Assembly (NCBI GenBank): GCA_903772945.1
Contig: CAICTM010000394.1
Coordinates: 1-64,000, forward strand
DNA from: Seminavis robusta
Lineage: Eukaryota; Bacillariophyta; Bacillariophyceae; Naviculales; Naviculaceae
Length of the DNA stretch: 64,000 nt
Reading direction: 5' to 3'
Below the pieces are notes generated by a model. It was given only the letters and a program-made list of their open reading frames with translations, made no database searches and had not been told where the DNA came from. The position numbers and the translations under genes were made by a program. This document shows, one piece after another, positions 1 to 11,276 of this stretch. Position 1 is the first letter of the stretch, and the number at the start of each line of letters is the position of its first letter.

Positions 1-2490
1 CAGTGAAGGAGGAAAGATTCCAAATGGCAGCCCAGGTCCAGGGAGGACAATATGTTGGCACCTTACCTGTCCATTCAGAAAAAATTGGCTTGATCCGCAA
101 CCTTACAAACGGATACCTTTCCTCAGTACCATCTTGTCATGATGATTGGTTTGAAACAGTTTACTCTTCAGAAAATCAACCACCTCTAGAGTGGACCAAC
201 ATGTGCATCTTCACAACGCTTCGAGACCCTATTTGATGAGGACACTCACCTCCCTTACAGACGAGATGGCTTACTCCAGAGGAAAAGGCCTCAACCAGCA
301 CGATCTCATCTTCAGAAGCTTCGACATGGGAGAAATTATGGCAGGATGACAAGAGCAAAGATAAAAGGGATGATTTATTTTCAAGCTCCGTTCACCACAC
401 GCCAGGTTTCGCACAGGGAGATTCCAGATCGTCTGCCACCACTTCAGACTCAAAATTACCCTCTTCTTGGGACAGGGAGCCTCCCACATCAGCACTCCCA
501 CCACTGATGTCCAATCGAGCCAATCTCTGCCCTCGTCGTAATCCCAGTAAACAGCCCACAGCAAGAAGCCTGAGACTCTGAACATGGACCCAAAGTTGAA
601 GACATATGCCGTCCTTCATCCCTTGTTTGAGTTGTGCTTTAGCTTTTACCTTTGGAGTTACTCCAATTTCTTGGGCACATGATGCAATCTTCAGGTGAAT
701 GGTTATTCACTTTGACAACACCCAGGAATCATTTCATCCTGGCATTCTTCAAAGCCCACTGGCTCTCAAGGCCAAAATTTCCAAAGACCCTGATCTCCCC
801 TCTCTGAAGGATCTCTGATGGGACCACATTCAGACCATTTCTGGCAGCATGGACAAAGAAATTCCAGCTTGAAGGCAAAGGGATTGGCACATCGTACAGC
901 GTTTCTATGCCCTCACACCTAAAGCGGTTCCTGGAACATGGGTGCACGAATTAAGAGGTTACCAGACGGACAATTAAATAAGTTCAAATCTAGATGGTGC
1001 TGCAGAGGAGACCTTCAGTCCTATGAAGGCGTCGCGTACTCTCCACTTGTGGTGGCCCACGTTAGAGCCGTCTTCTTCTTGCAGCTGCACAGATGGGAAT
1101 CGAGACAAGTTGATTTTACTCTTGCTTTCTGTCAAAGCCCTCAGCCTGTCGACCAGCCACTGTACATGGAATTGCCTCAATACTATCGACCCAAAGGCTA
1201 TGAAGGACAGGACTGTGTTTTGAAACTTGCAAGTCCATCTATGGCAACCGATTCACCTAAATTTTTTATGACATCTATGTCGGGGATGATCCAACTTGGT
1301 TTCGAAACCTCGGCAGCAGACCCATGTTTGTTTATTCATAAGGCATCAACTCATGGTATTAAAGTATTTAAATTATTGTGATGACCAAATCTGGCTCAGT
1401 CCAGACAATGATCTGATTGAGTCCTATGTTGGGCAGCTCCAGAAACTTGGATATGACTCACTATGGAAGAAAAAGGTGACATCTTTGGATTCCTCGGCAT
1501 TAATTTTGAAAGACAGGGAGACAATGTTGAGCTTACTCAAAAGAGAGCTCATCAATAAAGTCATCGAATATACTGGTATGTCTGACGCTAGCAAGAAGCT
1601 TTCTCCTGCCGCCACCGATCCTCTCGGAGCTGACAAACTGGGGGCCCCATTTGAAGAAGAGTGGAGCTATCCAGCTGCAGTTGGGATGCTTCTTTATATT
1701 GCGTCGAACACTCGCCCAGACATCACATTTAGTGTGCACCAGGTGCACGATTCAGTCACAATCCCAGGCATTCCCATGCTCAAGCAATCAAACGTATCAT
1801 TCGGTATTTGATTGGCACAAGTGACAAAGGCATTTGTTTTTAGCCCTAAACTTGATCAGGGACTTGACTGTTGGGTCGATGCTGACTTTGCCGGATTGTA
1901 TGGATATGAGGATGAACAGGATCCTGTTGTCCGTCAAGTCTCGCACTGGATTTGTCCTGACTCTGTTTGGTTGCCCTATTATCTGGTCCAGCAAGCTACA
2001 GACTGATATTACTTTGAGCTCCACTGCTGCTGAGTATGTTGCCTTCAGCATGTCAATGAGGGAGCTGCTTCCTATGCGAGCTTTGCTCAAAGAAATTGGT
2101 AGCAAACTGAATATGCCGGTAATTACTGACAGTCTCGTGCGCTCTACAGTGTTCGAAGAAACCAAGGTTGCCTGTTCTTGTGAATGTTCCCAAAATGTCT
2201 GCGCGCACAAGTATTTGGCATTGAAGTATCACTTCTTCAGGTCCAATATGGAGAGTCGAAGGGCATCGTTGCTAAGTATATTCCGACTCTGGAACAACGG
2301 GCCGACATTTTTACTAAGGGTCTTCCGCTCCACATTTGCTGTCATTCGGAAGCTTCATGGGATGGTAATTTACCTCAGCACTTTTGCTGGGACTCTCTCC
2401 TATCGTTTCTTGCTACAGCTTCATTTCAGCTGTAAGGGAGTGCGACGGGATACAGCTTACAATTCAGCTTTACAGCTTTACAATTAGCAG
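1..2490 (+). mobile_element. Ty1/copia retrotransposon relic, 3' part of pol
   Basis: Fragments on the + strand match copia Pol in the expected order. A short piece near 60-200 resembles the end of the integrase region. Reverse transcriptase (RVT_2 type) is seen around 940-1380, with segments such as VDFTLAFCQ and PLYMELPQYY. RNase H follows between about 1850 and 2330, with CWVDADFAG and a late piece containing [10 protein letters not shown]. No gag, no clear LTR and no 5' end are visible; the element enters from the left edge. It is broken in many places (roughly ten or more breaks), so it reads as an old fossil. Its 3' end lies just before an unrelated DNA transposon at 2543. Confidence 0.85.
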
Positions 2491-2542
2491 GCTTATTCTA
2501 GAAAATAATCAATAACTGCTCACTTATTTGGAAATACAAACT

Positions 2543-3430
2543 GGGTCAGTTGAATTTGGTGCCATAATTTGGTGCCGGTGCAGTTCTCTTGCACCGTCCT
2601 CGCACCGCACTGCACCAAAATTCGGGGCACTTCAACTAGCGTAACTAGAGTAACTGACGTAACTAGCGTAACTAGCGTAGTGTAACTGACGTAACTGGCG
2701 TGCAACTGATGTAACTGGCGTAGAACATTGGAGGACGACTAACGTGGTCGTCATTTCAACTAGCTTTGTATTGTAAACAACTCTACAGAGACAACAAAGC
2801 AACCACAGAGGTGTTTGCAATGAGTTACACCTACCTGTTAAGCTTTTGCAGCTTTTGAACCACTGCAGCGGCATCACCCCCTACATATTATTATTTGAGC
2901 TCTACGAGAAGGATCCAAGTCAGTCTTGAAAACAAGATGCCACAGCAAGGCATTGCCACTTTGCATCAAGCTCTAAAGCAAGACAATTAGGTGCTAGTAG
3001 AACCAATGATTAGTACAGAAAAGATACTTGTAACTCAGTCATTGGTAGCTAGCTAGCTCTACCAATACTGTACTACCGGTAGTACATCAGCAGTGGCAAG
3101 TTCCTGCATCCGTACTGAGCGAACACAGCACGGAAAGTCTCAATATCAAGGTTTTTACTTTTTTACTTTTATCCTTTTTAGTATTTTTTGAATTTTCATT
3201 ATTGTACAGACTGGTTTCACTGTGTGTGCTCGCAAAAGACTCAAGTGGTACATTTTGATTAAGTCTTTGAGTCTCTTACAAGTCACCTGGTGGCTACTCG
3301 TTAAATAGCTTGAAACACTAGGTCATCATCAGGATTTAACGACTTCAACTGACGCAGAAGGTGGCTTCAACTGACGTGGAAACTGCAGGAGCACTGCACC
3401 AGCCCAAATGGCACCAAATTCACGCGACTC
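2543..3430. mobile_element. Non-autonomous TIR transposon (MITE-like) with 8-bp target duplication
   Basis: The 888-bp segment is flanked by identical 8-bp copies of TACAAACT (2535-2542 and 3431-3438). Its ends are inverted repeats of about 45-50 bp: the left begins GGGTCAGTTGAATTTGGTG, and the right, read inward on the - strand, begins GAGTCGCGTGAATTTGGTG. Both continue with a shared GGTGCAGT block. Inside the ends are short subterminal repeats built on ACTGACG/TAACTAGCG. No transposase reading frame is visible. An 8-bp duplication fits hAT-like elements, but P and Merlin also give about 8 bp, so the superfamily is open. The clean duplication suggests a fairly recent single insertion. Confidence 0.8.
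2636..2722. repeat. Short tandem repeats of about 10 bp (GTAACTRRCG) inside the MITE
   Basis: About eight imperfect copies of a 9-10 bp unit (GTAACTAGC, GTAACTGAC, GTAACTGGC) sit just inside the left inverted repeat. Related ACTGACG words recur inside the right end (3346-3380), inverted. Subterminal repeats of this kind often serve as transposase binding sites; that role is inferred. Confidence 0.7.
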
Positions 3431-3460
3431 TACAAACTTTACATCTCTTAGATCGTTAGA

Positions 3461-4704
3461 TTAATCAATCCACAATGGTATTGTCGCATAATCGGCCCAC
3501 TCCAAATCTAGGATGTACCACGATCCACCCGCCCGCATGACGTTTGCTTGTCGGATGTCTCGGTGTACATAATTGTGATAGTGAAGCGAGTGGATTGCCG
3601 TCAAAAGTTCACGAGCCGCCCTCTTGCACTCTTGCACACTTTCTGGTCGAACACCGCAGAAACCGACCGGCTGAAGGTTCACAGTTAGTACACCAGCCCG
3701 GAAGATCGGCTTTGCGGTCGGGTAGACTACATGAGGGATACGACGGCCTAGAATGGTAGTGTAGAGGGCAGCAATGACGCCTTCAGCTGTGTAGTATTTT
3801 GTCTTTTTTGTGATATATTCGCCGCCAATGAGGACATGGCTTGTCGCCGTGGTGACTGTCTGGCCAAGTCGGACTACATTCCCTCCAGTATTTGCTTGAT
3901 TTAATGCCACAAGAAGTCTCGCAATGTTGATGGCGTATCGAACGCACAAGCTGCGTCCGTTCACCGTCGAAAGATCGACACTATTCGTCAACTGGACTTC
4001 TCTTGGGCGTTGGGTGTTGGTGCGCATAAAGGCGACAAATTCCACTTGAGAACCAGAGCAAGCGTATGCGAGTTGGTACGGCAACGTGCCAAAAAATGTG
4101 TCGGAAAACACATTCATTTTGCTTCTGAGGTCCTCTCGGGCATTCTGCATGGGTACTCCGAAGGCCTTGTCCTCGCCCTTGAATGCGAGAATACCAGACT
4201 GTAACCAAAGCAAAAAGTCTGGCCTCAGTTTCTTCAAGGTGGCGCCACTAGTCTACTGTCCGTACCGTTCCTATCTGTTTGGACAGCACACCCACAGCGC
4301 AGGCAAAGCCTCTTGATGGGCTTAGCAATGAGGGCATCGATGGGGCCGTGCGTAGCGTCTTCTGTGGTTCCAACGTAGGCCCCGTCAAAGATGGCACTAC
4401 GTATGCTCTCTAGGTCAGAAGACAAAACGATAGCGCTAGCTTCTTCCCTCGCAACAACAACATCCTGGCAGGGCACGTCTGCCCCAGGCTCCCAAGTATG
4501 AGCAGCCGCCGGCAATGCAACAGGGAGCTCTTTGTGTACAGCGTTTCTCAGGTCGGTCTCCGTCGTTGGTAGTACATCGACACCACTGAAACCACCATCC
4601 TTTATGTAATTAGGGGGTCCATTACCTTGCATTTTGAAGCTTTGCTTCCAGTGAAGATCCATTGGCTCCAGTAAGCGCACTCCACTGTGGCAATTTCCCA
4701 GCAT
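3461..4704 (-). pseudogene. Protein-kinase-like gene, broken and lacking the end of the C-lobe
   Basis: Two overlapping - strand frames look like one gene. The upstream part (4234-4704) has a short CxxC motif (LRCGC). The downstream part (3461-4237) carries RPDFLLW and LAFKGED, which recall the start of kinase-like domains seen in Crinkler-type and other protist proteins. It then has the catalytic loop HRDIRQANV and a DLEWAD segment in the place of DFG. The frame changes by one base near 4236-4250, and I find no splice pair that joins the two parts in phase. Reading stops soon after DLEWAD, so the activation segment and rest of the C-lobe are absent. The MITE ends only 30 bp beyond that stop. 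I read it as a decayed paralogue; an undetected intron or sequencing error is the alternative. Confidence 0.55.
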
Positions 4705-4740
4705 GCACCACAGCGATTCAGGAAGACCAAAGAAAGTATA

Positions 4741-4850
4741 GGTTTAAAGAAAGTTAGTTCTTTATAAGTAAGTGAGTTGGGGGTGAGTAAGGGTGTGAGT
4801 TGAGTGTGTGAGTTGGGCGTGAGTTGAAGGTGAGTTCCCACCAGTGCCCA
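4741..4850. repeat. GTGAGTT-type short tandem repeats
   Basis: A run of imperfect GTGAGTT/GGTGAGT units at about 4765-4840 lies between the broken kinase gene and the SGNH hydrolase. The rest of 4851-5095 shows nothing recognisable beyond the likely hydrolase promoter. Confidence 0.6.
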
Positions 4851-5095
4851 CCTGAACCTCCAAACCATCACCAACGTGGACAACAAAAGATGAGCCAACG
4901 AGCCAAATGGAAGCCAGGTCGAAATTGTTGGTTGCACCTGATGTCGCCCTGCGTCTCAGAGTTTCAAAGGGTTAAGACTAGAAAAATTTTCTAGCCCCAT
5001 ACTGGTAACTGAATAAGGGTTAAGGATAATCGGCTGGTTAGATCGAGGATTGAGGAACCTGTTGTCAATTTGTCAAGGTTCTGGAATAGACGACG

Positions 5096-5800
5096 ATGGC
5101 AACCTCTGAGCCGCAGCCTCACTTGGTGGCACTGGGGGGAGACTCTGATATTGAACGATGGCCTATTGATCTGCTGCCGGCTCCAGCCGATGCGTCTGTT
5201 TCGGTGCGAGGTTTAAGCGGGGCTACTGTGGAAGAAGTGCTACCCCTCATAGCAGAGGTGCTCCAGGATTCTTCTTCTTCCCGCACACTCCAACAGTCAA
5301 TCACCATTATCTTTTGTGCCGGAGAAAATGACATTTCCCAAAGTATCCTTTTGGCTGATACTCTGATATCCTTTCGAAGGTTGCTCGAAATGGTCTTTCC
5401 ACCACTTACCTCCAACAGCACCAAGTCCGATCCAACCATAAAGAAGAATCTGATTGTCTTGGGTCCCAAGTTTGAACCATGGTTGGAATACGACGCTGGG
5501 TGCCGGAAACAGTACTTTAAAATGTCACATGCCATGGAACGAGCTTGCAAGAAAAAGGTGGAACTGGCAGATCAAAACAAAAACACGATAATTTATGTGG
5601 ATTGCCTCACCATGTTTTGTGGTGAGTCGGGCAAAGTTCCGGGGGCGGTCTTGGGAGGGAAAGCCATGCCCGACAAGAAGTTGTTCGATTATGACCAATT
5701 GCATCTGTCGCGAGAAGGTTACAAAATCTGGAAACTCGTTGTAGAGGAGCACTTGACAAAGCTTCTGCAGGGAAAGGTCCTCAGCGAAGAAGAAGGGTGA
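5096..5800 (+). CDS. SGNH/GDSL-family hydrolase
   Basis: This intronless 234-residue protein shows the SGNH blocks in order. Block I is GGDS at residues 14-17, with Ser17 as the likely nucleophile. A glycine in RGLSG near 38-42 could be block II. Block III is GEND at 76-79 (Asn78), and block V is DQLH at 200-203 (Asp200, His203 as the rest of the triad). The size fits single-domain GDSL esterases or acylhydrolases, including isoamyl-acetate-esterase-like and PAF-acetylhydrolase-like forms. There is no signal peptide, so a cytosolic enzyme acting on acyl or acetyl esters is likely; the substrate cannot be read from sequence. The start is the first ATG of the frame (MATSEPQ). Confidence 0.8.
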   Translation: MATSEPQPHLVALGGDSDIERWPIDLLPAPADASVSVRGLSGATVEEVLPLIAEVLQDSSSSRTLQQSITIIFCAGENDISQSILLADTLISFRRLLEMVFPPLTSNSTKSDPTIKKNLIVLGPKFEPWLEYDAGCRKQYFKMSHAMERACKKKVELADQNKNTIIYVDCLTMFCGESGKVPGAVLGGKAMPDKKLFDYDQLHLSREGYKIWKLVVEEHLTKLLQGKVLSEEEG

Positions 5801-6381
5801 CAGTCAACAGCCAACCAAGAGCGATCTACTGGCTGTCTGGCCAGCTAGAGTCTCTCCTGGGCGCTCTGGTCGAGCACCAGCAGTTTAGGAAGGAAGCATG
5901 ACAAGATCTATTGGCTAGCTAGGGTCTCTCTGAGTGCTCTTCTCAGCCTTAAGCACTGCTTTGTGCCGAATGTCGCCTTGATGCAATCGACAGCGGCCTG
6001 AAGCAAAGTTTGACATGCCTCCAGCATATCTTTTGCTTTGGGAAGGAAATGTACTGAATGCATGGCCACGGCTACCAAGCTAGCTAGGAGGGTCCAAGTT
6101 TCAAGTACTGGTAGCTGTGATTTTGGTATCAAGTGTCTCAGGCATACCGGAATATACAGAAAGTGTCAAGTAAATGTGATGTTGGAACCTTCAGGCGTCT
6201 TTGACACACAGAATGCGTCAAGATCAAGAGACTTCACAAACAAGCAAGGCACAACAAGTTTCTGAATACCATCTATAACTTTATTGCTCAGCACTTATCA
6301 CACAGGGGAATAACACTTCCCTGATGTTCACCTATTCGTCCACACATACATGTGAGCTGCGAATCGAATCCCGCCCTCTTC
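5801..6381. other. Intergenic; no gene seen
   Basis: This is the region between the hydrolase stop and the 3' end of the ORC1/CDC6-like gene. It holds CTAGCTAG words near 5917 and 6072. A TCGAATCCCG string near 6363 recalls a tRNA B box, but no cloverleaf surrounds it. Confidence 0.5.
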
Positions 6382-9300
6382 CTAGTACCCGAAAAAGGTT
6401 CGATCGTCCCCGGTCAAGCTATCTTGCAGGGCTGTTTCGAGCTCATCGGGAAAGTGCTCGAACACAATCGTGTCGTCGGGTAGCGCAAAATAGGCTTGTC
6501 TTTCGATGATTGCCAAGCCCATGTCATCCATGGCATCAATGTGTGCATTCCAGTCGGAAGGACTAAACTCCGAATGTTCTCCGAACTTCTCGGCAAAGAA
6601 GGCGCTGCCTGCACGAAACAATTCACCCCGAGTCAATTTGACGTTCTCTTCCGAAGCTCTATTCTTCTGAGCCAGGCCAACGGCAACGTATACCATCATC
6701 TTTCCATGTAGTGGAAGTTGCTCGATGAGATTCGGTAGTTGGCTCTCTTTGGTCGCTGCTTTGACGACGTCTCTGATCTTTACCATGAAACCATCAGCTG
6801 CTTTTCCCGCCTGCTTCTGCGATCGTTCCCTGGCGTTTTTCAACACTTTGGTGAGCAGTTCCATTGCCGGACGGGCGTCTCCTTTCAAGTTGGCAAATTT
6901 CTTGGCGATGTAAGACAAAGCCTTGGGATCGACAATTGACTTGTCACCGAGACGACCCGCCATGATAGCCTCCAAGTCTTTCGAACTGAACGCCCCAAAG
7001 GTAATAGTTTGGTCGTCCTAGTAAAACGTGTGAAGGGCTGCTGAGTTTCCTGAACTGTAAACACGTAGCGATGACAGCATCGACTCAAACTTACCGGTAC
7101 ACTCATGAGGCCCTTCAAGCGGCGAAACTTTGGACCAGCCATTGTGTTCCCGATTCCAATCAAAGCAACGCGGTAGGACGAGTCACTTGCCCACGCGCTG
7201 AAGAAGTCAATGAGCTTTTCCTTATTGTCTCTGGGATTTTCACTTACAGAGTCTTGGTGGACAAGCTGGTCAATTTCATCCAAGACGAGAATCAGAAAGC
7301 GCCTGCTTGGGTCATTCTTGTTTGTGGACGTGAGTTGCTTCTTCAATACATTGTCGTTGCGGGCACTGCCGGTACCTTTGCATTCCGCCCATATCTTGTC
7401 CTTGACGGAATCCAATACCTCTGCTCCCGTTCCGAACTTGGAGCAGTTGATACTAACAACGACAGGCGTCACGCCACTGTGCCTGCAACTCCCATCCTGA
7501 GAAGAGAAGTCATTCTTGACTTGCTCGCAGCAGTAGTCGACTGCCGTCGTCTTGCCAATGCCAGGTGAACCGCAGATGAACATAGTTGCCGGCTGCTTGC
7601 CCGTTTCTTTTAGGCGACTTTGGACAAATCCTCGCAATAGGCGAAGGACAGAGAAGGTCGATTGCTGGAAGTGTGAACCAGGTGCCAGGACAACTGCTTT
7701 GCCGTCTGTTGCATTCACACTAGCTACACTCTGGAAGGTACGCTCTAAATTGTTCACGGCACTCGAGTCCTTGCCACGTGCAGCAACTGAGGCCCTCCCA
7801 CCATCAGCTCTGCCATTGCAGTTCGCCAGGGCAGTCTTGTCAACTGATGGAGATAACGGAACAGTAGGAGCAGTCGCTTCATGGACGACCACGGGAGTTT
7901 TCGTTGGGGGCAATGTCGCAACAGGCGCCGCTTCCTCGTTGACCTGAGTTTCCCCGACCTCTGTCGGGGGGGGCTCACTTGAAGCAGCGGCGGGTTTCGT
8001 AGCAACCATGGGCGCTTGCACGGGTGGGACGACCTCAGCCGGCGGGGCTTTCGTAGCGACCTGGGTAGTCGTGGGCGTCTCAACGGCGGCAGAAGTGTTT
8101 GCGACCTGAGCCTTTCTTGCCTTGGATGTTTTCGTCGGAGCTTTCCTGGAGTTTGGGGTGACCCGAATTGAAGGACTCTGCGACCGACTTCTACCTCGTC
8201 GTTTCTCCAGTTGTTTCCTGCGAAAACAAGAAGGAAAAATGTTAATCAGACACACCTGGGGACCCTCAGATTGGCGCCTTTCGAACTTACGGTGGTGGTT
8301 CAAACATGTCTCGTTCATAGAATGCCAAGAACATTTGCAGGAGCAGCAGGTTGTCGTGGGATGCCTTGTCAAAATCGCACCAATCGCTGCTGAGTCCCTC
8401 GTAGGTCAAGATGTTGATCAGATCTTTCTGCACCAAAACGCGAGCGTCATAAGGCCCCTTTTTCAACTGATTGGTAGAGTGGGAGTACCCAATATCGTAA
8501 AGAGTCTTCGGCACTGTCTCGGGTACTGTTACTTGGGGCATAGTTGCTCCTGGTTTCAACAATGTAACCACTGCTGATCTGACCCAACGTTCAAGCTTCT
8601 TGAACTTATCAGCTTTCACGAATTGCTTTGGTCTTGCTACTCCCTTCGCGCAAAGCAGCGTTCGGAACTCTTCTTCTGTTTCTGCATAGTCCTTGCCATT
8701 TTCCTTGCTTGATGCGTCGTCCGAGCCATAGGACGGACAGCAATATCTCGCGATCTTTCCTTTTGCCTTCACCCAAGAGTACCCAAGTTCCTCTAGAACA
8801 GACTTGACCTGACCAAAGGTTGGGATTTTTCGTTGCGCTTCGGGGCGAGGGCCTATAAATGTCGTAGTGAAGGTGTGCGAATGAATCCGCTCATGCCCAT
8901 GTTGGGTTTTGCTTTTCTTGATGCTGCTCCCTGTATTTCGACCTCGAGAAGTGGAGTTCACTTTCTTGTTTCCAGCTGTGCCTTTCGCTGGTGTTTCCAA
9001 CGGAGTGTTTGCAGATTGGCCTCTTTTCTTGGTATTCCCTTGTGGGCGAGGAGGCTTTCCGCGGGTCCCTTTCTTTCGTTTAGCGCCTTTCTTTGCTGCC
9101 ACTGTTGGGGTAGACTCAATCACAACGTCGGGCTGCTCTTCGACCTCCGTCAGCGGTTTGTCCATCTCAGGCGAATCGGGGGCTGGAAGTTCGCTGCAAG
9201 CCGACGCATCAACCTCCGCAGCTTTCTTGGCCTGATCATCCTCCATCTCAACAGTGGCAGCAGTTGTGTTATGTGGCTTTTTACCGGCCTTCCCACGAGT

Positions 9301-10956
9301 CTTTGCAGCGGGTTTCGACGCAGCATTCTTCCCTGCCACTGCTTGTTTCTTTGCGGACGGTGAGATTTCAGCATAAGGCACCCACGTAGCCGTTTCAGTC
9401 CGAGACTCTCTTTGCTTTGTGGCGGCTTTTTGCTGCGTCGCTTCTTCGGGAACTTCTTGAGCGGCGCTGGCTTCTTCCTGCTCCTGAACAAATCTTGGCA
9501 CATCCTGAATCCTGACGCCACCCTGGTATCGACGAACTTCGTCCATGTCAAACATGCTATTGTTGTTGGCAGAGGCATTGCCGTGGTTGGACTGGGTCGA
9601 TGTGTCCAGGATATTCTTGTGGGCAACAGGGTAGGCCTTTTGAGCTTCTTCCTGGATCTTGTTGACATCTGTGAGGGGCAGGATCTTCTTGTAGACAACA
9701 GGGTAGGCCTTTTGAGCTTCTTCGTGGATCTTGTTGACATCTGTGAGGGGCTCCATGACTGCATCCACTTCCACGGGCTTTGCAGAAGCCTCCGACTGGC
9801 GAGGTTTCTTCTTTGACTGGTCATCTGTGGACGCAGGAGTCTTGGCAGCAGTTTCTGGGACGGCAGCGCGTTTCTTGGCATCCGGCTGATCCTCTTCGGT
9901 GGCAGCTGGTTTCTTGGCTCTGGTATCCGTCACATCAACAGCAGCTAGCTGAGCAGTGGATGTAGGTTTCTTGGCGGTCAGGCCAACTGAAGCAGCCGGT
10001 TTCTCGGCTTGCACTGGTGGATCCACAATGGTTGCAGGCTTCTTGGCTGTAGACACAGCAGCAGGCTTCCTTGATCCTTCAGATTCCGAGACAGAAGCAG
10101 GGGTCTCGGCTGTAGCAATAGGAGCAGGCTTCCGGGCACTTTCAGTATATTGGAGTGCCTTGGTGACACGGGGTCTCTTGCTGAAATTGGCGGAAATCCA
10201 CTTCATCTTTCGCTTGACAGCAGCATGACGCGGTTTTTGTAGCCCTTTGGCGTAGTCAAGTACCCACCTGACAGCTGGAATCAGATCAGGAGATCCATTG
10301 GCCATTTCTCCCAATAACTCGGGGTCCATTTTGTGGAGAGTGGTTTCATCGGGATTTAGCATCAATTCGTTGGTCTCCAGAAGTAACATCGGCGACACGG
10401 TGTTGCAGCGATCCTTATCAACGGCCCTCCCTTCCGCCTTGGCAGTCTCTTCTTCCTTCTTGATTGCATCGATAAAGTTTGTAGCCAATATGTTCAGTTC
10501 GCTCTCTCCGTAGAATATAAAGTCGGCAACGTCCTTGTCAACATCCTTGTTCGATTCCATCATGGATTTATGCATGGCAGCCAATTCTTCCATCATCGCG
10601 CTGTAATTCCGAAAGTAAATGCAGGGCCAAAGGACTGGAGGTCCCGTCCAATGCTCCGCATCGGGGGGAGCATCCAGACGGATCAACATCATCCTTTGCT
10701 GAAGCGGAGCCTTTACGAGGTTGGCCAAGCAAATAGTCGGCCTATCAGGAGTGACCGTCGTCATGGTTGTCGTTGTTGTTGTGGCAGTGGCACACAGAGT
10801 TGCCATGGTTCCTCCTCTATACTTACTCACTCGCGTAAGTAGCCGTCCCAAATCCAATACGATGTAATGGCTGTCGTTGTCTGATGGAAATGAGAGTGCT
10901 GTTGTTGACCGTTGTTGCCGGTGTCGTCTCTTCGGGCCAAAAGAAAAGGATTGCAT
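6382..10956 (-). CDS. ORC1/CDC6-family AAA+ ATPase with long repetitive N-terminus
   Basis: Three exons are inferred: 10956-8291, 8217-7095 and 7017-6382. Introns of 73 and 77 nt both have GTAAGT donors and CAG/TAG acceptors, and the total is exactly 1475 codons. The C-terminal third is the AAA+ core: Walker A GSPGIGKTT, Walker B LILVLDEIDQL and sensor-1-like IGIGNT. A winged-helix-type region follows, with FSSKDLEAIMAGRLGD and GDARPAMELL. This is the family that loads MCM helicase at replication origins. The first ~890 residues are unusual: KPA-rich, histone-tail-like stretches, a duplicated 24-residue unit, basic K/R-rich tracts, and a segment (TFGQVKSVLEELGYSW) resembling a small domain I associate with diatom proteins. 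No BAH domain is seen. The start may instead be the ATG at 10806 (MATLCATA), because 10807-10956 could be 5' leader. Whether it is ORC1 or CDC6 is not settled. Confidence 0.75.
9608..9751 (-). repeat. Tandem 72-bp duplication inside the ORC1/CDC6-like gene
   Basis: Two adjacent 72-bp copies encode the 24-residue unit containing LTDVNKIHEEAQKAYPV, with a few substitutions between copies. The duplication keeps frame and is probably recent. Confidence 0.8.
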
Positions 10957-11276
10957 TTTGCCAAACTATCCAATGCGACCGAGGCGGCCAGCGGCAGCCC
11001 CTAAATAATCTTCGCGCCACTTTGCGGAGCCGCACCCCAACGTGAACAGTCGAAGGATGGACACTGAACTTTAAGGATTTTTCCTTAACTAGCTAAGCTA
11101 GCTAGCTGACACATTGCAAGATCTTTTTCTTATTATCTTTGCTCTACGGTAGCTAGTTGAAGAACATGTTTATCCAGACATGTTTTTGCTTTTGCAGTTC
11201 CTGATCCCAGAAAGACAACACTCCCAACCCCCTACCCGATGCCATACCTTACATTACGCTTGCTACACTACGTCCT
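10957..11276. promoter_or_regulatory. Shared divergent promoter region
   Basis: The 320 bp between the divergent ORC1/CDC6-like and TPR genes must hold both promoters. It contains an inverted CTAGCT cluster (TAACTAGCTAAGCTAGCTAG at about 11086-11106). No clear TATA box is seen. Confidence 0.45.

Noticed and set aside
6350-6380. tRNA B-box-like string TCGAATCCCG
   Set aside because: No matching acceptor, D or anticodon arms could be drawn around it.
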